NCBI RefSeq assembly: GCF_014851675.1
Contig: NZ_JACVAE010000002.1
Location: 434,001 to 498,000 of the forward strand
Origin: Rhizobium sp. ARZ01
GTDB taxonomy: Bacteria; Pseudomonadota; Alphaproteobacteria; Rhizobiales; Rhizobiaceae
DNA: 64,000 bases
Reading direction: 5' to 3'
The number at the start of each line of letters is the position of its first letter. Position 1 is the stretch's first letter. Positions 55,916 to 64,000 of this stretch are shown piece after piece. The position numbers and the translations under genes were made by a program. The notes beneath the pieces were generated by a model that worked only from the letters and a program-made list of their open reading frames with translations, was not told where the DNA came from and searched no databases.

Positions 55916-56668
55916 TCAGATAAACGGGCGGGCCGTTTCCTTCAGGCCCTCCCATCCGGAAACCCTTAGCAGTTCGTCTGCCTCCAACACCTCACAGCCG
56001 CCGTCCTGCCATCTGATGAGCCGTCGTTCCGCAAGCCTGCGAAGTGTCTTGTTGGTGTGCACCAGCGACAGGCCGAGCGTGTCTGCCAGATGTTGCTGGG
56101 TGAGCGGAATGATTTTTTTCGCTCCGCCGCTACCGGCAACCGCATTTCCCCGCTGATGAATGTAGGAGAGGAGGTAGGCGGTCCGCTCAAGCGCGGAGCG
56201 TCGACCGATGCTCAAGAGATGTTCATCGAGGATTCGCTCTTCCCGCGCGGCAATCCACGTCAGGTCATAGGCGAGCGAGGCATGCCGCTCGAACAGGCTT
56301 TCCAGCTTGGAGCGCTCGAAGACGCAGAGCGTGATCGGCGTCAGCGCCTCAACGGAATGATCCAGTTCGCCCATCAACACACCCTGGAGACCGAGAAGAT
56401 CACCGGGAAAGGCATAGTTCATGATCTGGCGTCGGCCATCTTCGAGCAACTTGTAGCGAAAGCCCAACCCGCTCAGAACGGTATAGATGTGCGGACTGTG
56501 CGTTCCCTCGACCAGGATCGTGGCGCCCCGCTCAACCGACAGCTCCCCGGCTTTGAAACGTGACACGAAGTCCAGTTCGTCTGCGGAAAACTCACGAAAG
56601 TGCTTGAGGGCGCGCAAAGGGCATTTCGCGCAAGGGGTATGCCATTTGCCTGCCACCGCATCGGGCAT
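55916..56668 (-). CDS. Crp/Fnr family transcriptional regulator
   Basis: From ATG 56668 (GGAGG upstream) the protein is 250 residues. It has a short N-terminal stretch with CAKCPLRAL, a cyclic-nucleotide-binding-like beta barrel (ILVEGTHSPHIYTVLSGLGFRYKLLEDGRRQIMNYAFPGDLLG), a long dimer helix, and a C-terminal winged helix (LTQQHLADTLGLSLVHTNKTLRRL, about 180-203). Four spaced cysteines of an FNR-type iron-sulfur cluster are not present. It could sense a redox or metabolic signal. It is divergent from the CheY-like gene. Confidence 0.9.
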   Translation of the reverse strand: MPDAVAGKWHTPCAKCPLRALKHFREFSADELDFVSRFKAGELSVERGATILVEGTHSPHIYTVLSGLGFRYKLLEDGRRQIMNYAFPGDLLGLQGVLMGELDHSVEALTPITLCVFERSKLESLFERHASLAYDLTWIAAREERILDEHLLSIGRRSALERTAYLLSYIHQRGNAVAGSGGAKKIIPLTQQHLADTLGLSLVHTNKTLRRLAERRLIRWQDGGCEVLEADELLRVSGWEGLKETARPFI

Positions 56669-56880
56669 TCGTCGTCCTCCAAAAAGAAGCGCGAGAATGG
56701 GGCTTGCGTCTCCTACCTCCCGGCTGCAACGGTGAAAACAACGCAACCGACGTGATGCAGTTCCCGAATTCCGGCCGACTATGTCTTATTTAAATGACGG
56801 CTCGGGTTACGGACGCGAAGATGCTTTCGGCGCGGCGGATTGTCCGCATCGGGCCTGTCTTCGCCCCAGAGTGTCATCGA

Positions 56881-57318
56881 ATGAACACGTCCGAACCGAG
56901 AATAGCTGTCATCGAGGAAGAATTCCTGATCGCGCTCGACGCCGAATTCTTGATCGGCCAGACGCTGCACGGTCGCGTCCACACCGTTCGGCCCGATCAG
57001 TTTGCGCGTTGGACCGACAGTGACCTCTCGGCCATCGATCTGTGCCTGATCGACGTGCCGATGCAGGCGGAGCAGGCGGCCGCCACGGCCCGACGACTTG
57101 TGCGCCTGGGCACGCCATTCATCTTCACCACCGTGTCGGAAGTATACCGGCATGGTGTCGAGGGGTTTAATGGCACCCCTGTCTTGATGAAGCCTTATGA
57201 CGGCGAGATCCTGTTCGCCGTCGTGACCACGATGCTGCGCAGCGAGGAAAGCCCTCAGAACTGGCGACCGATCCGGGCGTCGACCGACTGGCCGTTGGCG
57301 CCACGAACGGCAAAGTAG
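56881..57318 (+). CDS. CheY-like receiver domain protein (degenerate)
   Basis: From ATG 56881 the protein is 145 residues: IAVIEEEFLIALDAEFLIGQ (acidic cluster replaced by EEE), LCLIDVPM (candidate phospho-acceptor Asp) and PVLMKPYDGEILF (conserved Lys-Pro). It has only a receiver fold and no output domain. Related rhizobial proteins are stand-alone stress or regulatory receivers. Its last 64 bp overlap the end of the DoxX gene on the other strand. Confidence 0.75.
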   Translation: MNTSEPRIAVIEEEFLIALDAEFLIGQTLHGRVHTVRPDQFARWTDSDLSAIDLCLIDVPMQAEQAAATARRLVRLGTPFIFTTVSEVYRHGVEGFNGTPVLMKPYDGEILFAVVTTMLRSEESPQNWRPIRASTDWPLAPRTAK

Positions 57319-57704
57319 AGCATGATTGCCGCCCAGAGAATGGACTTCTCCGCCCCCATGAACCCTTCGGCCTTGACGATCCAGTGGAAGTAGATGGTTA
57401 CAGCGAGGACGATCATCGAGGCGAACGCAGCCGGGCGTGTGAACAACCCGATCGCAACCAGGATGCCGCCGAAGAACTCGGTCGCCGCCAGCAGTGGCGA
57501 CCAGACCACGCCCGGATAGAAGCCGAGGTTCTCCACCATGCCGGCCGCCCCGAAGGGATTGAGGATCTTGCCATAGCCGTGAACGGCAAAGAGCGCGCCG
57601 GCAAGAAAGCGCAGCAGCGTCTCTGCGCTTTCGCTGAAGGAGGAGTAGACAGGGCCGAGGAAAGGCAGGAGCAGCCGAGGCTGTCGGGATGTGATATCGC
57701 TCAT
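57255..57704 (-). CDS. DoxX family membrane protein
   Basis: From ATG 57704 the protein is 149 residues with four membrane segments and DoxX-type motifs: LLRFLAGALFAVHGYGKI, NLGFYPGVVWSPLLAATEFFGGILVAIGLFTRPAAF and HWIVKAEGFMGAEKS. Members are linked to quinone or thiol redox functions in some systems. The 3' end overlaps the CheY-like gene tail to tail by 64 bp. It is divergent from the SelW-like gene 176 bp away. Confidence 0.88.
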   Translation of the reverse strand: MSDITSRQPRLLLPFLGPVYSSFSESAETLLRFLAGALFAVHGYGKILNPFGAAGMVENLGFYPGVVWSPLLAATEFFGGILVAIGLFTRPAAFASMIVLAVTIYFHWIVKAEGFMGAEKSILWAAIMLYFAVRGANGQSVDARIGRQF

Positions 57705-57880
57705 GGGAATCCAGTCAGGAAATGTTGCATCGTGCACCGTTTCGGGGCTGGCCTATTCCGACGCAAGCCTGGTTGCGATAAAACCTAATGAATTCAGTTG
57801 ACATATTCGTGAGCCGAGCGGCAGGTCTCAGAAGAGCTGAAAACGGGTGCGCCAGGCTTACGCACGGCGGAGCGAACGAC

Positions 57881-58165
57881 ATGAACGGGCAGAAGCCGCG
57901 CATCTCCATTCTCTACTGCACGCAGTGCAACTGGCTTTTGCGCGCCGGCTGGATGGCTCAGGAACTCTTGCAGACTTTTGGCGACGCCTTGCGAGAAGTC
58001 GCACTTCTTCCGGGCACCGGCGGGAACTTCGAAATCCGGGTCAACGATGAGCTCATCTGGGAGCGCAAGCGCGACGGCGGCTTTCCGGGACCGAAGGAAC
58101 TGAAGCAACGCGTGCGCGACGTCATCGAGCCGGATCGCGATCTCGGCCACGTCGATCGAACCTGA
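57881..58165 (+). CDS. SelT/SelW/SelH (Rdx-type) thioredoxin-like protein
   Basis: The 94-residue protein starts ISILYCTQCNWLLRAGWMAQ with a CxxC motif (Cys13, Cys16) in place of the selenocysteine motif. It continues LLPGTGGNFEIRVNDELIWERKRDGGFPGPKELKQRVRD, the complete SelW-like fold. It is probably a cytosolic thiol redox protein. The start at 57881 has cggcggagcg upstream; a frame extension to 57788 is not family-like. Confidence 0.88.
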   Translation: MNGQKPRISILYCTQCNWLLRAGWMAQELLQTFGDALREVALLPGTGGNFEIRVNDELIWERKRDGGFPGPKELKQRVRDVIEPDRDLGHVDRT

Positions 58166-58184
58166 GGCCCAGGCGCCTGCGGGT

Positions 58185-58664
58185 TCAGCGGTACGGCGAA
58201 TAGCAGAGGCGGTATACGCCACCGCCGGCATGATATCGGTCCGTTGACGGATTGTAGGTGCGGTAGCGGTTCAGGCACCAGCTCACATGCGGGCTGTAAC
58301 CGCTGTAGGTTGGCGCAGTGTAGTAAGGGCTGTCGTAGGGGCTACGATAGGTTCCGTAGGGCGGGTAATACGGCCGGTTGTAGGGGCCATTGTAATAGGG
58401 TCTGTAGTAAGGCCTGTAGGCCGGCCAGTAGTACGATCGATAGTATGGACGGTAGATCGGATTGTAGTAGGGGCGATAGTAGGGACTGTAGAGCGGCGCA
58501 AAATTCGAGCAGCTATAAGCATTGCAGATGACGCGGGCAGCAACAACATCTGAGCCCATGCCGTGATCCGGAACCGCTGGCGGCAGGGCGCTGGCGGAGA
58601 GCGGGATAAGGACGCCGACAAGGCTCGTGGCGCCGGCGAGAACGAGACTGCGAAACCTGGACAT
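58185..58664 (-). CDS. Exported Tyr/Pro-rich BA14K-like protein
   Basis: From ATG 58664 (GAGG upstream) the protein is 159 residues. The signal peptide LRFRSLVLAG-type start (MSRFRSLVLAGATSLVGVLI) is cleaved near SASALP. The middle (about 56-125) is a degenerate repeat of YYRP/YNP units. The end HVSWCLNRYRTYNPSTDRYHAG resembles the BA14K family signature (C, RYRSYDPxT). It is probably a surface or periplasmic protein. It is convergent with the SelW-like gene, leaving 19 bp between stops. Confidence 0.75.
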   Translation of the reverse strand: MSRFRSLVLAGATSLVGVLIPLSASALPPAVPDHGMGSDVVAARVICNAYSCSNFAPLYSPYYRPYYNPIYRPYYRSYYWPAYRPYYRPYYNGPYNRPYYPPYGTYRSPYDSPYYTAPTYSGYSPHVSWCLNRYRTYNPSTDRYHAGGGVYRLCYSPYR

Positions 58665-58860
58665 TGCGATCCTCTTTGCGTTTCTGGAGAACGAATTTGC
58701 TCTGCGTCCCTTTTTCGTTCGACACTTCGCGTGCCGATCCATTCCCGCGCCTCGATCCGAAGGCTGCCCGGTGTCTTGCGTCTCGGAAGGAGAGGACAAG
58801 ACGGAGAAAATCGGGCATGAGATGCGGGTGACATCAGGATACTACAACTCGGAGCACGGC

Positions 58861-60285
58861 ATGAGTCTGAAATTCGGCACCAGCGGACTGCGCGGTCTTT
58901 CAAGCGATCTCGAAGGCCCGCCGGCCGCACTCTATGCTACTGCCTTCGCCGGGCACCTTCTCCAATCCGGCCTGGCACGAGCGGGCGACGCGATCCTGGT
59001 CGGCCGCGACTTCCGGCCGTCGAGCCCGGCAATCGCCGCGATCGTCATCGGTGCGCTGCGGCAGGTAGGGTTTGAACCGTTCGATTGCGGCACGATCCCC
59101 ACGCCCGCGCTTGCGCTCCTCGGCCTGAAGCGCCGTGCCGCCAGCTTGATGATCACCGGCTCGCATATTCCGGCCGATCGCAACGGCATCAAGTTCTACC
59201 GGCCGGACGGCGAGATCGGCAAAGCCGACGAAGCAGCGATCATGGCGATCGCCGAATCGATATCGGCCGCCGGCGCCATTGAGGCCTCGCCCGCTGCCGC
59301 TGGCGACGCTTCACACGAAGCCGAGGCATTGTTCCTCGAGCGCTACGCCGGTCTCCTGCCGTCCGGCACACTCAAGGGATTACGGATCGGCGTCTATCAG
59401 CACAGCACGGTTGCCCGCGATCTTTTCGTGACGCTTCTCACCAGCCTTGGAGCCGAGTGCGTCGCGCTCGGGCGCTCGGACATTTTCATTCCGGTCGACA
59501 CGGAAGCGGTTTCCGCCGACACGATCGATCAGTTGCGCCGCTGGGTATACGAGCATCGGCTCGACGCCATTGTTTCTGCGGATGGCGACGGCGACCGTCC
59601 ACTGGTCGCCGACGAGGCCGGTATCCCGCTGCGCGGCGACCTGCTCGGCCTGATCGCGGCGAATTTTCTCGGTGCCGACGTTGTGGCCACGCCGGTCACC
59701 TCCAATTCGGGCATCGAGGCCGCCGGCCGTTTCAAGGTGCTGCGAACGCGGGTGGGCTCGCCCTTCGTGATCGCGGCCATGGAAGAGGCGGTGGCGAACG
59801 GCGCCAAGGCAGTCGTCGGGTTCGAGGCAAACGGCGGCACACTCACGGCCACGCCGTGTACCGTTAACGGCAAGGTTCTTGCCGCTCTTCCGACCCGCGA
59901 CAGCTTCCTGCCTGCGCTTGCCGTCCTTGCGCTTGCCGCCGAGCGCGGAGAACCGCTGTCGGCGGTCGCCTCCTCGTTCCATCTCCCGGTCGCCGCCGCC
60001 GACCGTCTGGAAAACTATCCGATCGAGACGAGCGCACCCCTGATGACCATGCTGCGCTCCGGCCCGGGGGCCGTCGCGGCATTCCTGGCGCCAATCGGCA
60101 TTCCGGCACGCATCAGCGATATCGACGGGCTGCGGGTGACGCTGGCGGACAAGAGAATCATCCACTTCCGCCCCTCCGGCAACGCCCCGGAAATGCGTTG
60201 CTATGTCGAGGCAGCCACGGACGATGCGGCGCAGACCCTGCTCCACCAAGGCCTGACCCTGATCCGAGACTGGGCCGCGCGCTAG
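58861..60285 (+). CDS. Phosphomannomutase/phosphoglucomutase family enzyme
   Basis: From ATG 58861 the protein is 474 residues. Motifs in order are FGTSGLRGL at the N-terminus, phosphoserine loop MITGSHIPADRNGIKFY (Ser101), magnesium loop SADGDGDRPLV, sugar-binding GFEANGGT and phosphate-binding RPSGNAPEMRCY. It interconverts hexose-1- and -6-phosphates and would feed polysaccharide precursors. The specific sugar is not decidable by eye. The open frame upstream to 58627 overlaps the opposite BA14K gene and is not used. Confidence 0.92.
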   Translation: MSLKFGTSGLRGLSSDLEGPPAALYATAFAGHLLQSGLARAGDAILVGRDFRPSSPAIAAIVIGALRQVGFEPFDCGTIPTPALALLGLKRRAASLMITGSHIPADRNGIKFYRPDGEIGKADEAAIMAIAESISAAGAIEASPAAAGDASHEAEALFLERYAGLLPSGTLKGLRIGVYQHSTVARDLFVTLLTSLGAECVALGRSDIFIPVDTEAVSADTIDQLRRWVYEHRLDAIVSADGDGDRPLVADEAGIPLRGDLLGLIAANFLGADVVATPVTSNSGIEAAGRFKVLRTRVGSPFVIAAMEEAVANGAKAVVGFEANGGTLTATPCTVNGKVLAALPTRDSFLPALAVLALAAERGEPLSAVASSFHLPVAAADRLENYPIETSAPLMTMLRSGPGAVAAFLAPIGIPARISDIDGLRVTLADKRIIHFRPSGNAPEMRCYVEAATDDAAQTLLHQGLTLIRDWAAR

Positions 60286-60370
60286 AAATGAGCGATTTGC
60301 ACATGTCATTGCAAAAACTTCAAAAAGCCCGTTGACACCGACGGGCTATCCCCGTACATCCGCCTCCGTC

Positions 60371-60457
60371 GCCCAGATGGCGGAATTGGTAGACGCGCCA
60401 GCTTCAGGTGCTGGTACTCGCAAGGGTGTGGAGGTTCGAGTCCTCTTCTGGGCACCA
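60371..60457 (+). tRNA. tRNA-Leu (anticodon CAG)
   Basis: An 87-nt class II tRNA: acceptor gcccaga/tctgggc, D-arm ggcggaattggtagacgcgc, anticodon arm ccagcttCAGgtgctgg (anticodon 60405-60407), variable arm tactcgcaagggtgt, T-arm gaggttcgagtcctc and an encoded CCA (60455-60457). Confidence 0.97.
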
Positions 60458-60500
60458 TTCCTACTCCGAAGGCGCTTCGTAGCGTTCCATATCGGATTGA

Positions 60501-60526
60501 AAAACCCCGGCTTTCCGGGGTTTTTT
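60501..60526 (+). terminator. Rho-independent terminator after tRNA-Leu
   Basis: aaaaccccgg (60501-60510) and ccggggtttt (60515-60524) form a perfect 10-bp stem with a cttt loop, ending in six T. It lies 43 bp beyond the tRNA. Confidence 0.9.
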
Positions 60527-60583
60527 CGTTTCCGGATTTTAGCTTTAGATGAGAAACTGCCCCTAGTTCTCCAGTCCACTCCT

Positions 60584-61132
60584 TCATTGTTGGGCTTGCG
60601 TCCCCGGCCCGCTTGAGGCCTCTCCGTACCGGCGCAGATAACGTTCTACGATTGCTTGTACCTCTGATGGCGTACGACTGAAACCGAGAATAGGAATGTC
60701 GATAGTCGACCAGGCCAAGCCAACATTAAACCGCGCTATTGCGGCAACTAGTTCCTTATCACTGCCTTGCTTCAACTGAACCCGCAGCGCTTTTCCCCAT
60801 GGGCTTGGCCGCAACAAAACCACTGCCACCTTCTCGATTGACGACCAAGGAATGCGCTTCCGCAACATTTGATGGTCAATTCCATCAGATGATATGGTTA
60901 CCACAGGCTTTCTATAATTTAGCCGTCCAATATAATAGGCTAGCAGCCCAAAGGACGGAACAAGGACGATCAGGAAAACTATCGCTACTTCAGCAGAAGT
61001 TCGTTTGCTGACTATCTCTCCAGAGGCAACCAGTCCAAAATAGACAATTGTAAACAACCAGACGATCGCGAAAACGATCGCTTGCCAAGGCCTGTACCAA
61101 CAATCCAAACGAGGTATATAAGCGCCTTGCAT
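60584..61132 (-). CDS. Hypothetical membrane protein in AT-richer DNA
   Basis: The 182-residue protein has two membrane segments (AIVFAIVWLFTIVYFGLVASG and VAIVFLIVLVPSFGLLAYYIG). It then has a cytoplasmic PH-like region (KPVVTISSDGIDHQMLRKRIPWSSIEKVAVVLL, IDIPILGFSRTPSEVQAIVERYLRRYG). The latter resembles YcxB/STM3941-type proteins that occur sporadically. Base composition is clearly less GC-rich than the neighbours, and the gene sits directly beyond a tRNA and terminator, which suggests acquisition. Function unknown. Confidence 0.65.
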   Translation of the reverse strand: MQGAYIPRLDCWYRPWQAIVFAIVWLFTIVYFGLVASGEIVSKRTSAEVAIVFLIVLVPSFGLLAYYIGRLNYRKPVVTISSDGIDHQMLRKRIPWSSIEKVAVVLLRPSPWGKALRVQLKQGSDKELVAAIARFNVGLAWSTIDIPILGFSRTPSEVQAIVERYLRRYGEASSGPGTQAQQ

Positions 61133-61467
61133 TCTCAGCCAGCATTACCTTTTTGACGCCTAAGCAATAATGAGTATAGTAGATACTTGCAAGTGCAACT
61201 AGTCTCTTGACTTCTGCAAGACCTTGGTAGACTCCAGATATGTTCTACAAAAAGCTCTCCGCTGCCCATCGGTTATGTGGCTAATGCGCGCCCCCTTGGC
61301 ACCCCCGTCCAGCCCTTGGAAACTCCCTGCCAGTTTCGGCTGTCGATTCCATTGCGACGCTGTCCGGCGTAGCCCTCTGGTTCCGCCTCGGGTCCCGCCG
61401 GTATCCCGGCAACGAGAGGACCAGCAAGTGGGGGGCCTTCAGCTTTTGGGCGGCGGCTGCCGCCTCC
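61133..61467. other. 335-bp gap between the AT-richer islet and the ScfR-type gene
   Basis: The left third is AT-rich and may hold the promoter of the hypothetical membrane protein. The right part is GC-rich, with open frames on both strands but no start, ribosome binding site or family match. It may include decayed sequence. I see no tRNA-end repeat. Confidence 0.4.
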
Positions 61468-62883
61468 TCAGCTTTCGAGCCCGTAGGGTACGACGCGCCT
61501 TACATGGTGATCCACCTGCAGGCGGCGCTTGAAGGGCGGGACGGCGCGGCTGGCGCAGTTTGAACGCTCACAAATGCGGCATGAAATGCCGATCGGATCG
61601 AAGGCTTCGGCGTTGTCCAGATCGAGATTGTCGGCATAGACGAAGGCACGGGCGTAGGAGATCTCGCAACCGAGCGCCAGCGCATATTCCGGGCGGGCAA
61701 CCCGGAAACCGCCGCTTCCCTTCGAGGCATGGGTCGCCAGACAGAGATAGCGCACGCCGTCCGGCGTCTCGGCGAGTTGGCGCAGAATGCGGCCCGGGCG
61801 CTCGAAGGCTTCGTGCGCGTTCCAGAGGGGACAGGCCGCACCGAAACGGGCGAACTGAAACCGTGCCGCACTGTGGCGCTTGGTGATGTTGCCGGCCCGG
61901 TCGATGCGGGCGAAGAAGATCGGGACTCCCTTGCGGCCGGGCCGCTGCAGCGTGCTCAGGCGGTGACAGACCTGTTCGATCGAGGCGCCGAAACGAGCGG
62001 CCAGAAGCTCAAGATCATGCCGCAATTCCTGCGCTGCAGCCAAAAATGCACCATAAGGCAGGAGCAGCGCCCCAGCGAAATAGTTCTGCAGACCCATGCG
62101 GCAGATTTCCAGCGCCTCCTCGGAACGGAAGCCTGCCCCTTGCGCCACAGCGTCGATCTCGCCCGCCGCCTGTAATTGGGCGATCTGCAGTGCCAGCTGA
62201 AAATCGCGTGTGGAGGCGGCGGCATATGGATTGATGGTCAGAATGCGGGCGTCGGGATCGTAGCGGCGAATGGCATCGTCACCGGCCGCGCCGCGGGCAA
62301 CATGTACGCCAAACCTCTTCTTGAGATGTTCCGCCAGCACCGACTGGTTGTCGCCCCTGCCGATGCCAAGTTCGCCCGCCAGCGCTTCAGCCATCACGTC
62401 GATCTCATGAATGTAGTTGTCGACGAAATGAAAGAAGTCACGCACTTCCTCATACGGCGTCGTCTCGGCCGGTCCACCGGCACGCCCAAGCGTTGCGTCA
62501 AAGCTCGCAAGGCGTTCCGAGTTGCGGCGATAGGCCTGGTGACAGGCGATCAGCGCGTGCGCCAGACCCGGAGCATTCTGGGTGACGAGCTTCAGCTCCT
62601 GCAGGCTCGGCGAGTAGGTCTCGAACAATGGATCGGTCAAAGCCTCGGACAGCGCCGACAGCAGCCGGTCGTTCTCACCGACCGAGAGTTCGGAAATGTC
62701 GAGACGGAACTTGTCGGCGAGCGCCAGCAAAACGGCAGCGGAGACCGGACGCTGGTTGTTCTCAATCTGGTTGAGGTAGCTGGTGGAGATGCCGATGCGT
62801 TCGGCGAACTGGCTCTGCGTCGTATTGCTGGCCAGCCGCAGATCGCGCACCTTGCGTCCTATGAAGAGTTTTCCGATCGCCAT
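61468..62883 (-). CDS. Short-chain fatty acyl-CoA regulator (ScfR/PccR/RamB type)
   Basis: The 471-residue protein begins with an XRE helix-turn-helix ([40 protein letters not shown], about 9-48). A middle peptidase-like IrrE/ImmA relative domain follows ([17 protein letters not shown]), then the DUF2083 C-domain with [17 protein letters not shown]. Related PccR proteins sense acyl-CoA and control propionyl-CoA carboxylase genes. Here the gene is divergent from pccB with 120 bp between them, supporting that role. Confidence 0.9.
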   Translation of the reverse strand: MAIGKLFIGRKVRDLRLASNTTQSQFAERIGISTSYLNQIENNQRPVSAAVLLALADKFRLDISELSVGENDRLLSALSEALTDPLFETYSPSLQELKLVTQNAPGLAHALIACHQAYRRNSERLASFDATLGRAGGPAETTPYEEVRDFFHFVDNYIHEIDVMAEALAGELGIGRGDNQSVLAEHLKKRFGVHVARGAAGDDAIRRYDPDARILTINPYAAASTRDFQLALQIAQLQAAGEIDAVAQGAGFRSEEALEICRMGLQNYFAGALLLPYGAFLAAAQELRHDLELLAARFGASIEQVCHRLSTLQRPGRKGVPIFFARIDRAGNITKRHSAARFQFARFGAACPLWNAHEAFERPGRILRQLAETPDGVRYLCLATHASKGSGGFRVARPEYALALGCEISYARAFVYADNLDLDNAEAFDPIGISCRICERSNCASRAVPPFKRRLQVDHHVRRVVPYGLES

Positions 62884-62884
62884 A

Positions 62885-62899
62885 TTTGCAACTTCGCAA
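62885..62899. promoter_or_regulatory. Candidate operator for the ScfR-type regulator
   Basis: tttgcaa (62885-62891) and ttcgcaa (62893-62899) are near-identical 7-mers one base apart, directly upstream of the regulator start. TTTGC/GCAAA words are reported for PccR sites. The match is partial, so this is a suggestion for autoregulation or pccB control. Confidence 0.35.
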
Positions 62900-63003
62900 T
62901 TTCAGTTTTGCTTTTTTATATTTCTGCCTTTGCACATCTTCAACTGTTTTCAAGCGTAAAAGATCGGCATAATGGCGCCCGATACAGGTCCAAGGGAGTA
63001 AAA

Positions 63004-64000
63004 ATGCGCCCCATACTCGAACAGTTGCAAGCCCGTCGCGACGAAGCCTATCTCGGCGGTGGTCAGAAGCGGATCGACGCACAGCATGGCAAGGGCAAAC
63101 TGACGGCGCGCGAACGCCTCGAAGTGCTGCTCGATCCGGGCTCGTTCGAAGAATATGACATGTATGTCACCCACCGCGCGGTCGATTTCGGCATGGCCGA
63201 GCAGAAGATCGCCGGCGACGGTGTCGTGACCGGCTGGGGCACGATCAACGGCCGGCAGGTCTATGTGTTCAGCCAGGATTTCACCGTGCTCGGCGGCTCG
63301 CTGTCCGAAACGCACGCGCAGAAAATCTGCAAGATCATGGACATGGCTGTGCGTAACGGCGCGCCGGTGATCGGGCTGAACGATTCTGGCGGCGCGCGCA
63401 TCCAGGAGGGGGTCGCCTCGCTCGCAGGATACGCGGAAGTGTTCCGCCGCAACGCGGAGGCGTCCGGCGTCATCCCGCAGATCTCCATCATCATGGGTCC
63501 CTGCGCCGGCGGTGCCGTCTATTCGCCTGCCATGACCGATTTCATCTTCATGGTGCGTGACTCGTCCTACATGTTCGTCACCGGCCCGGACGTGGTGAAG
63601 ACGGTAACGAACGAGATCGTCACCGCCGAAGAACTCGGCGGCGCCGGCACGCACACGAAGAAGTCGTCGGTCGCCGATGCTGCCTATGAAAACGACATCG
63701 AGACGCTGGAGCATGTACGGCTGCTCTTCGACTTCCTACCGCTCAACAACCGCGAGAAGCCGCCGGTGCGTCCGTTCCACGACGATCCGGCACGGCTGGA
63801 GGCGCGGCTCGATTCGCTGATCCCGGATAGTTCCAATAAGCCCTACGACATGAAGGAGCTGATCCACGCGATCGCCGACGAGGGCGACTTCTTCGAGCTT
63901 CAGGAGAATTTCGCCAAGAACATCGTCACCGGCTATATCCGACTCGAGGGCCAGACGGTTGGCGTCGTCGCCAACCAGCCGATGGTGCTGGCCGGCTGCC
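63004..64000 (+). CDS. pccB: Propionyl-CoA carboxylase beta subunit, partial (first 332 residues)
   Basis: From ATG 63004 (gggag upstream) the frame runs off the right edge; the family is about 510 residues. The carboxyltransferase N-domain is visible: [85 protein letters not shown] and [12 protein letters not shown]. The last starts the C-domain. It transfers carboxybiotin carbon to propionyl-CoA, giving methylmalonyl-CoA. The adjacent ScfR-type regulator supports propionyl rather than acetyl or methylcrotonyl substrate. Confidence 0.95.
   Translation, partial: MRPILEQLQARRDEAYLGGGQKRIDAQHGKGKLTARERLEVLLDPGSFEEYDMYVTHRAVDFGMAEQKIAGDGVVTGWGTINGRQVYVFSQDFTVLGGSLSETHAQKICKIMDMAVRNGAPVIGLNDSGGARIQEGVASLAGYAEVFRRNAEASGVIPQISIIMGPCAGGAVYSPAMTDFIFMVRDSSYMFVTGPDVVKTVTNEIVTAEELGGAGTHTKKSSVADAAYENDIETLEHVRLLFDFLPLNNREKPPVRPFHDDPARLEARLDSLIPDSSNKPYDMKELIHAIADEGDFFELQENFAKNIVTGYIRLEGQTVGVVANQPMVLAGC

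Noticed and set aside
60458..61467. att repeat of the tRNA-Leu 3' end in the AT-richer islet
   Set aside because: No second copy of the tRNA end was found in the visible sequence, so an integrated element cannot be supported on that ground.

Overview
The window looks like a chromosomal segment of an alphaproteobacterium of the Rhizobiaceae, most likely the Sinorhizobium/Ensifer lineage. This is inferred from high GC content, the block rpmH-rnpA-yidC-engB-argB-(dapD), the block TIGR02300 gene/tRNA-Ala/aroA/cmk/rpsA, a class II AroA very close to the Agrobacterium CP4 enzyme, and an frcRBCAK fructose locus as described in S. meliloti. No species call is made.

Layout. 1-2542: the N-terminal part of dapD, a LOG-family gene and a HAD nucleotidase. 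2641-6552: a DMT transporter, then an ada/PEP-mutase-family gene pair carrying a 1088-bp direct tandem duplication. The duplication leaves ada intact, creates a chimeric gene (N-terminal half of the PEP-mutase-like protein joined to the HTH and methyltransferase domains of Ada), and is followed by a PEP-mutase-like gene broken by an in-frame TAG. 6592-13974: argB, an ECF sigma/anti-sigma pair, a DUF1269 gene, engB, a second DMT transporter, yidC, rnpA and rpmH. 14389-18225: a chemotaxis receptor and an orphan histidine kinase. 18366-23146: tRNA-Arg(ACG) whose 3' end is repeated exactly 1.6 kb downstream (candidate att sites) around an AstE-like gene, then a gamma-glutamyltransferase, a small conserved gene and a DUF2478 gene.

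23168-34467: a respiratory nitrate reduction unit on the minus strand: a fused narK1-narK2, narG, narH, narJ, narI, a parvulin-type isomerase, and then a beta carbonic anhydrase and the DUF2478 gene. A perfect FNR/FixK-type box and a separate 10-bp dyad lie upstream of narK. 34880-41320: terC-like gene, tRNA-Ala, TIGR02300 gene, aroA, cmk and rpsA with a strong terminator. 41365-45712: two large low-complexity acidic proteins of unknown role around a small conserved gene, then an RNase D-like exonuclease. 46222-49000: a 2-hydroxyacid dehydrogenase, an orphan divergent ATP synthase subunit a, and a class I amidotransferase.

49154-54344: frcR divergent from frcBCAK (fructose ABC transporter plus kinase). 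54443-60285: DUF805 gene, pyrC, a Crp/Fnr regulator, a CheY-like protein overlapping a DoxX gene, a SelW-like protein, a Tyr/Pro-rich BA14K-like exported protein and a phosphohexomutase. 60371-61467: tRNA-Leu(CAG), a terminator and an AT-richer islet. 61468-64000: a ScfR/PccR-type regulator divergent from pccB, which runs off the right edge.

The most unusual structure is the ada/PEP-mutase duplication and its chimera. After that come the tRNA-Arg repeat, the orphan atpB paralogue, and the nitrate operon with its attached isomerase, carbonic anhydrase and DUF2478 genes. I saw no CRISPR array, no transposase or integrase, and no complete prophage.
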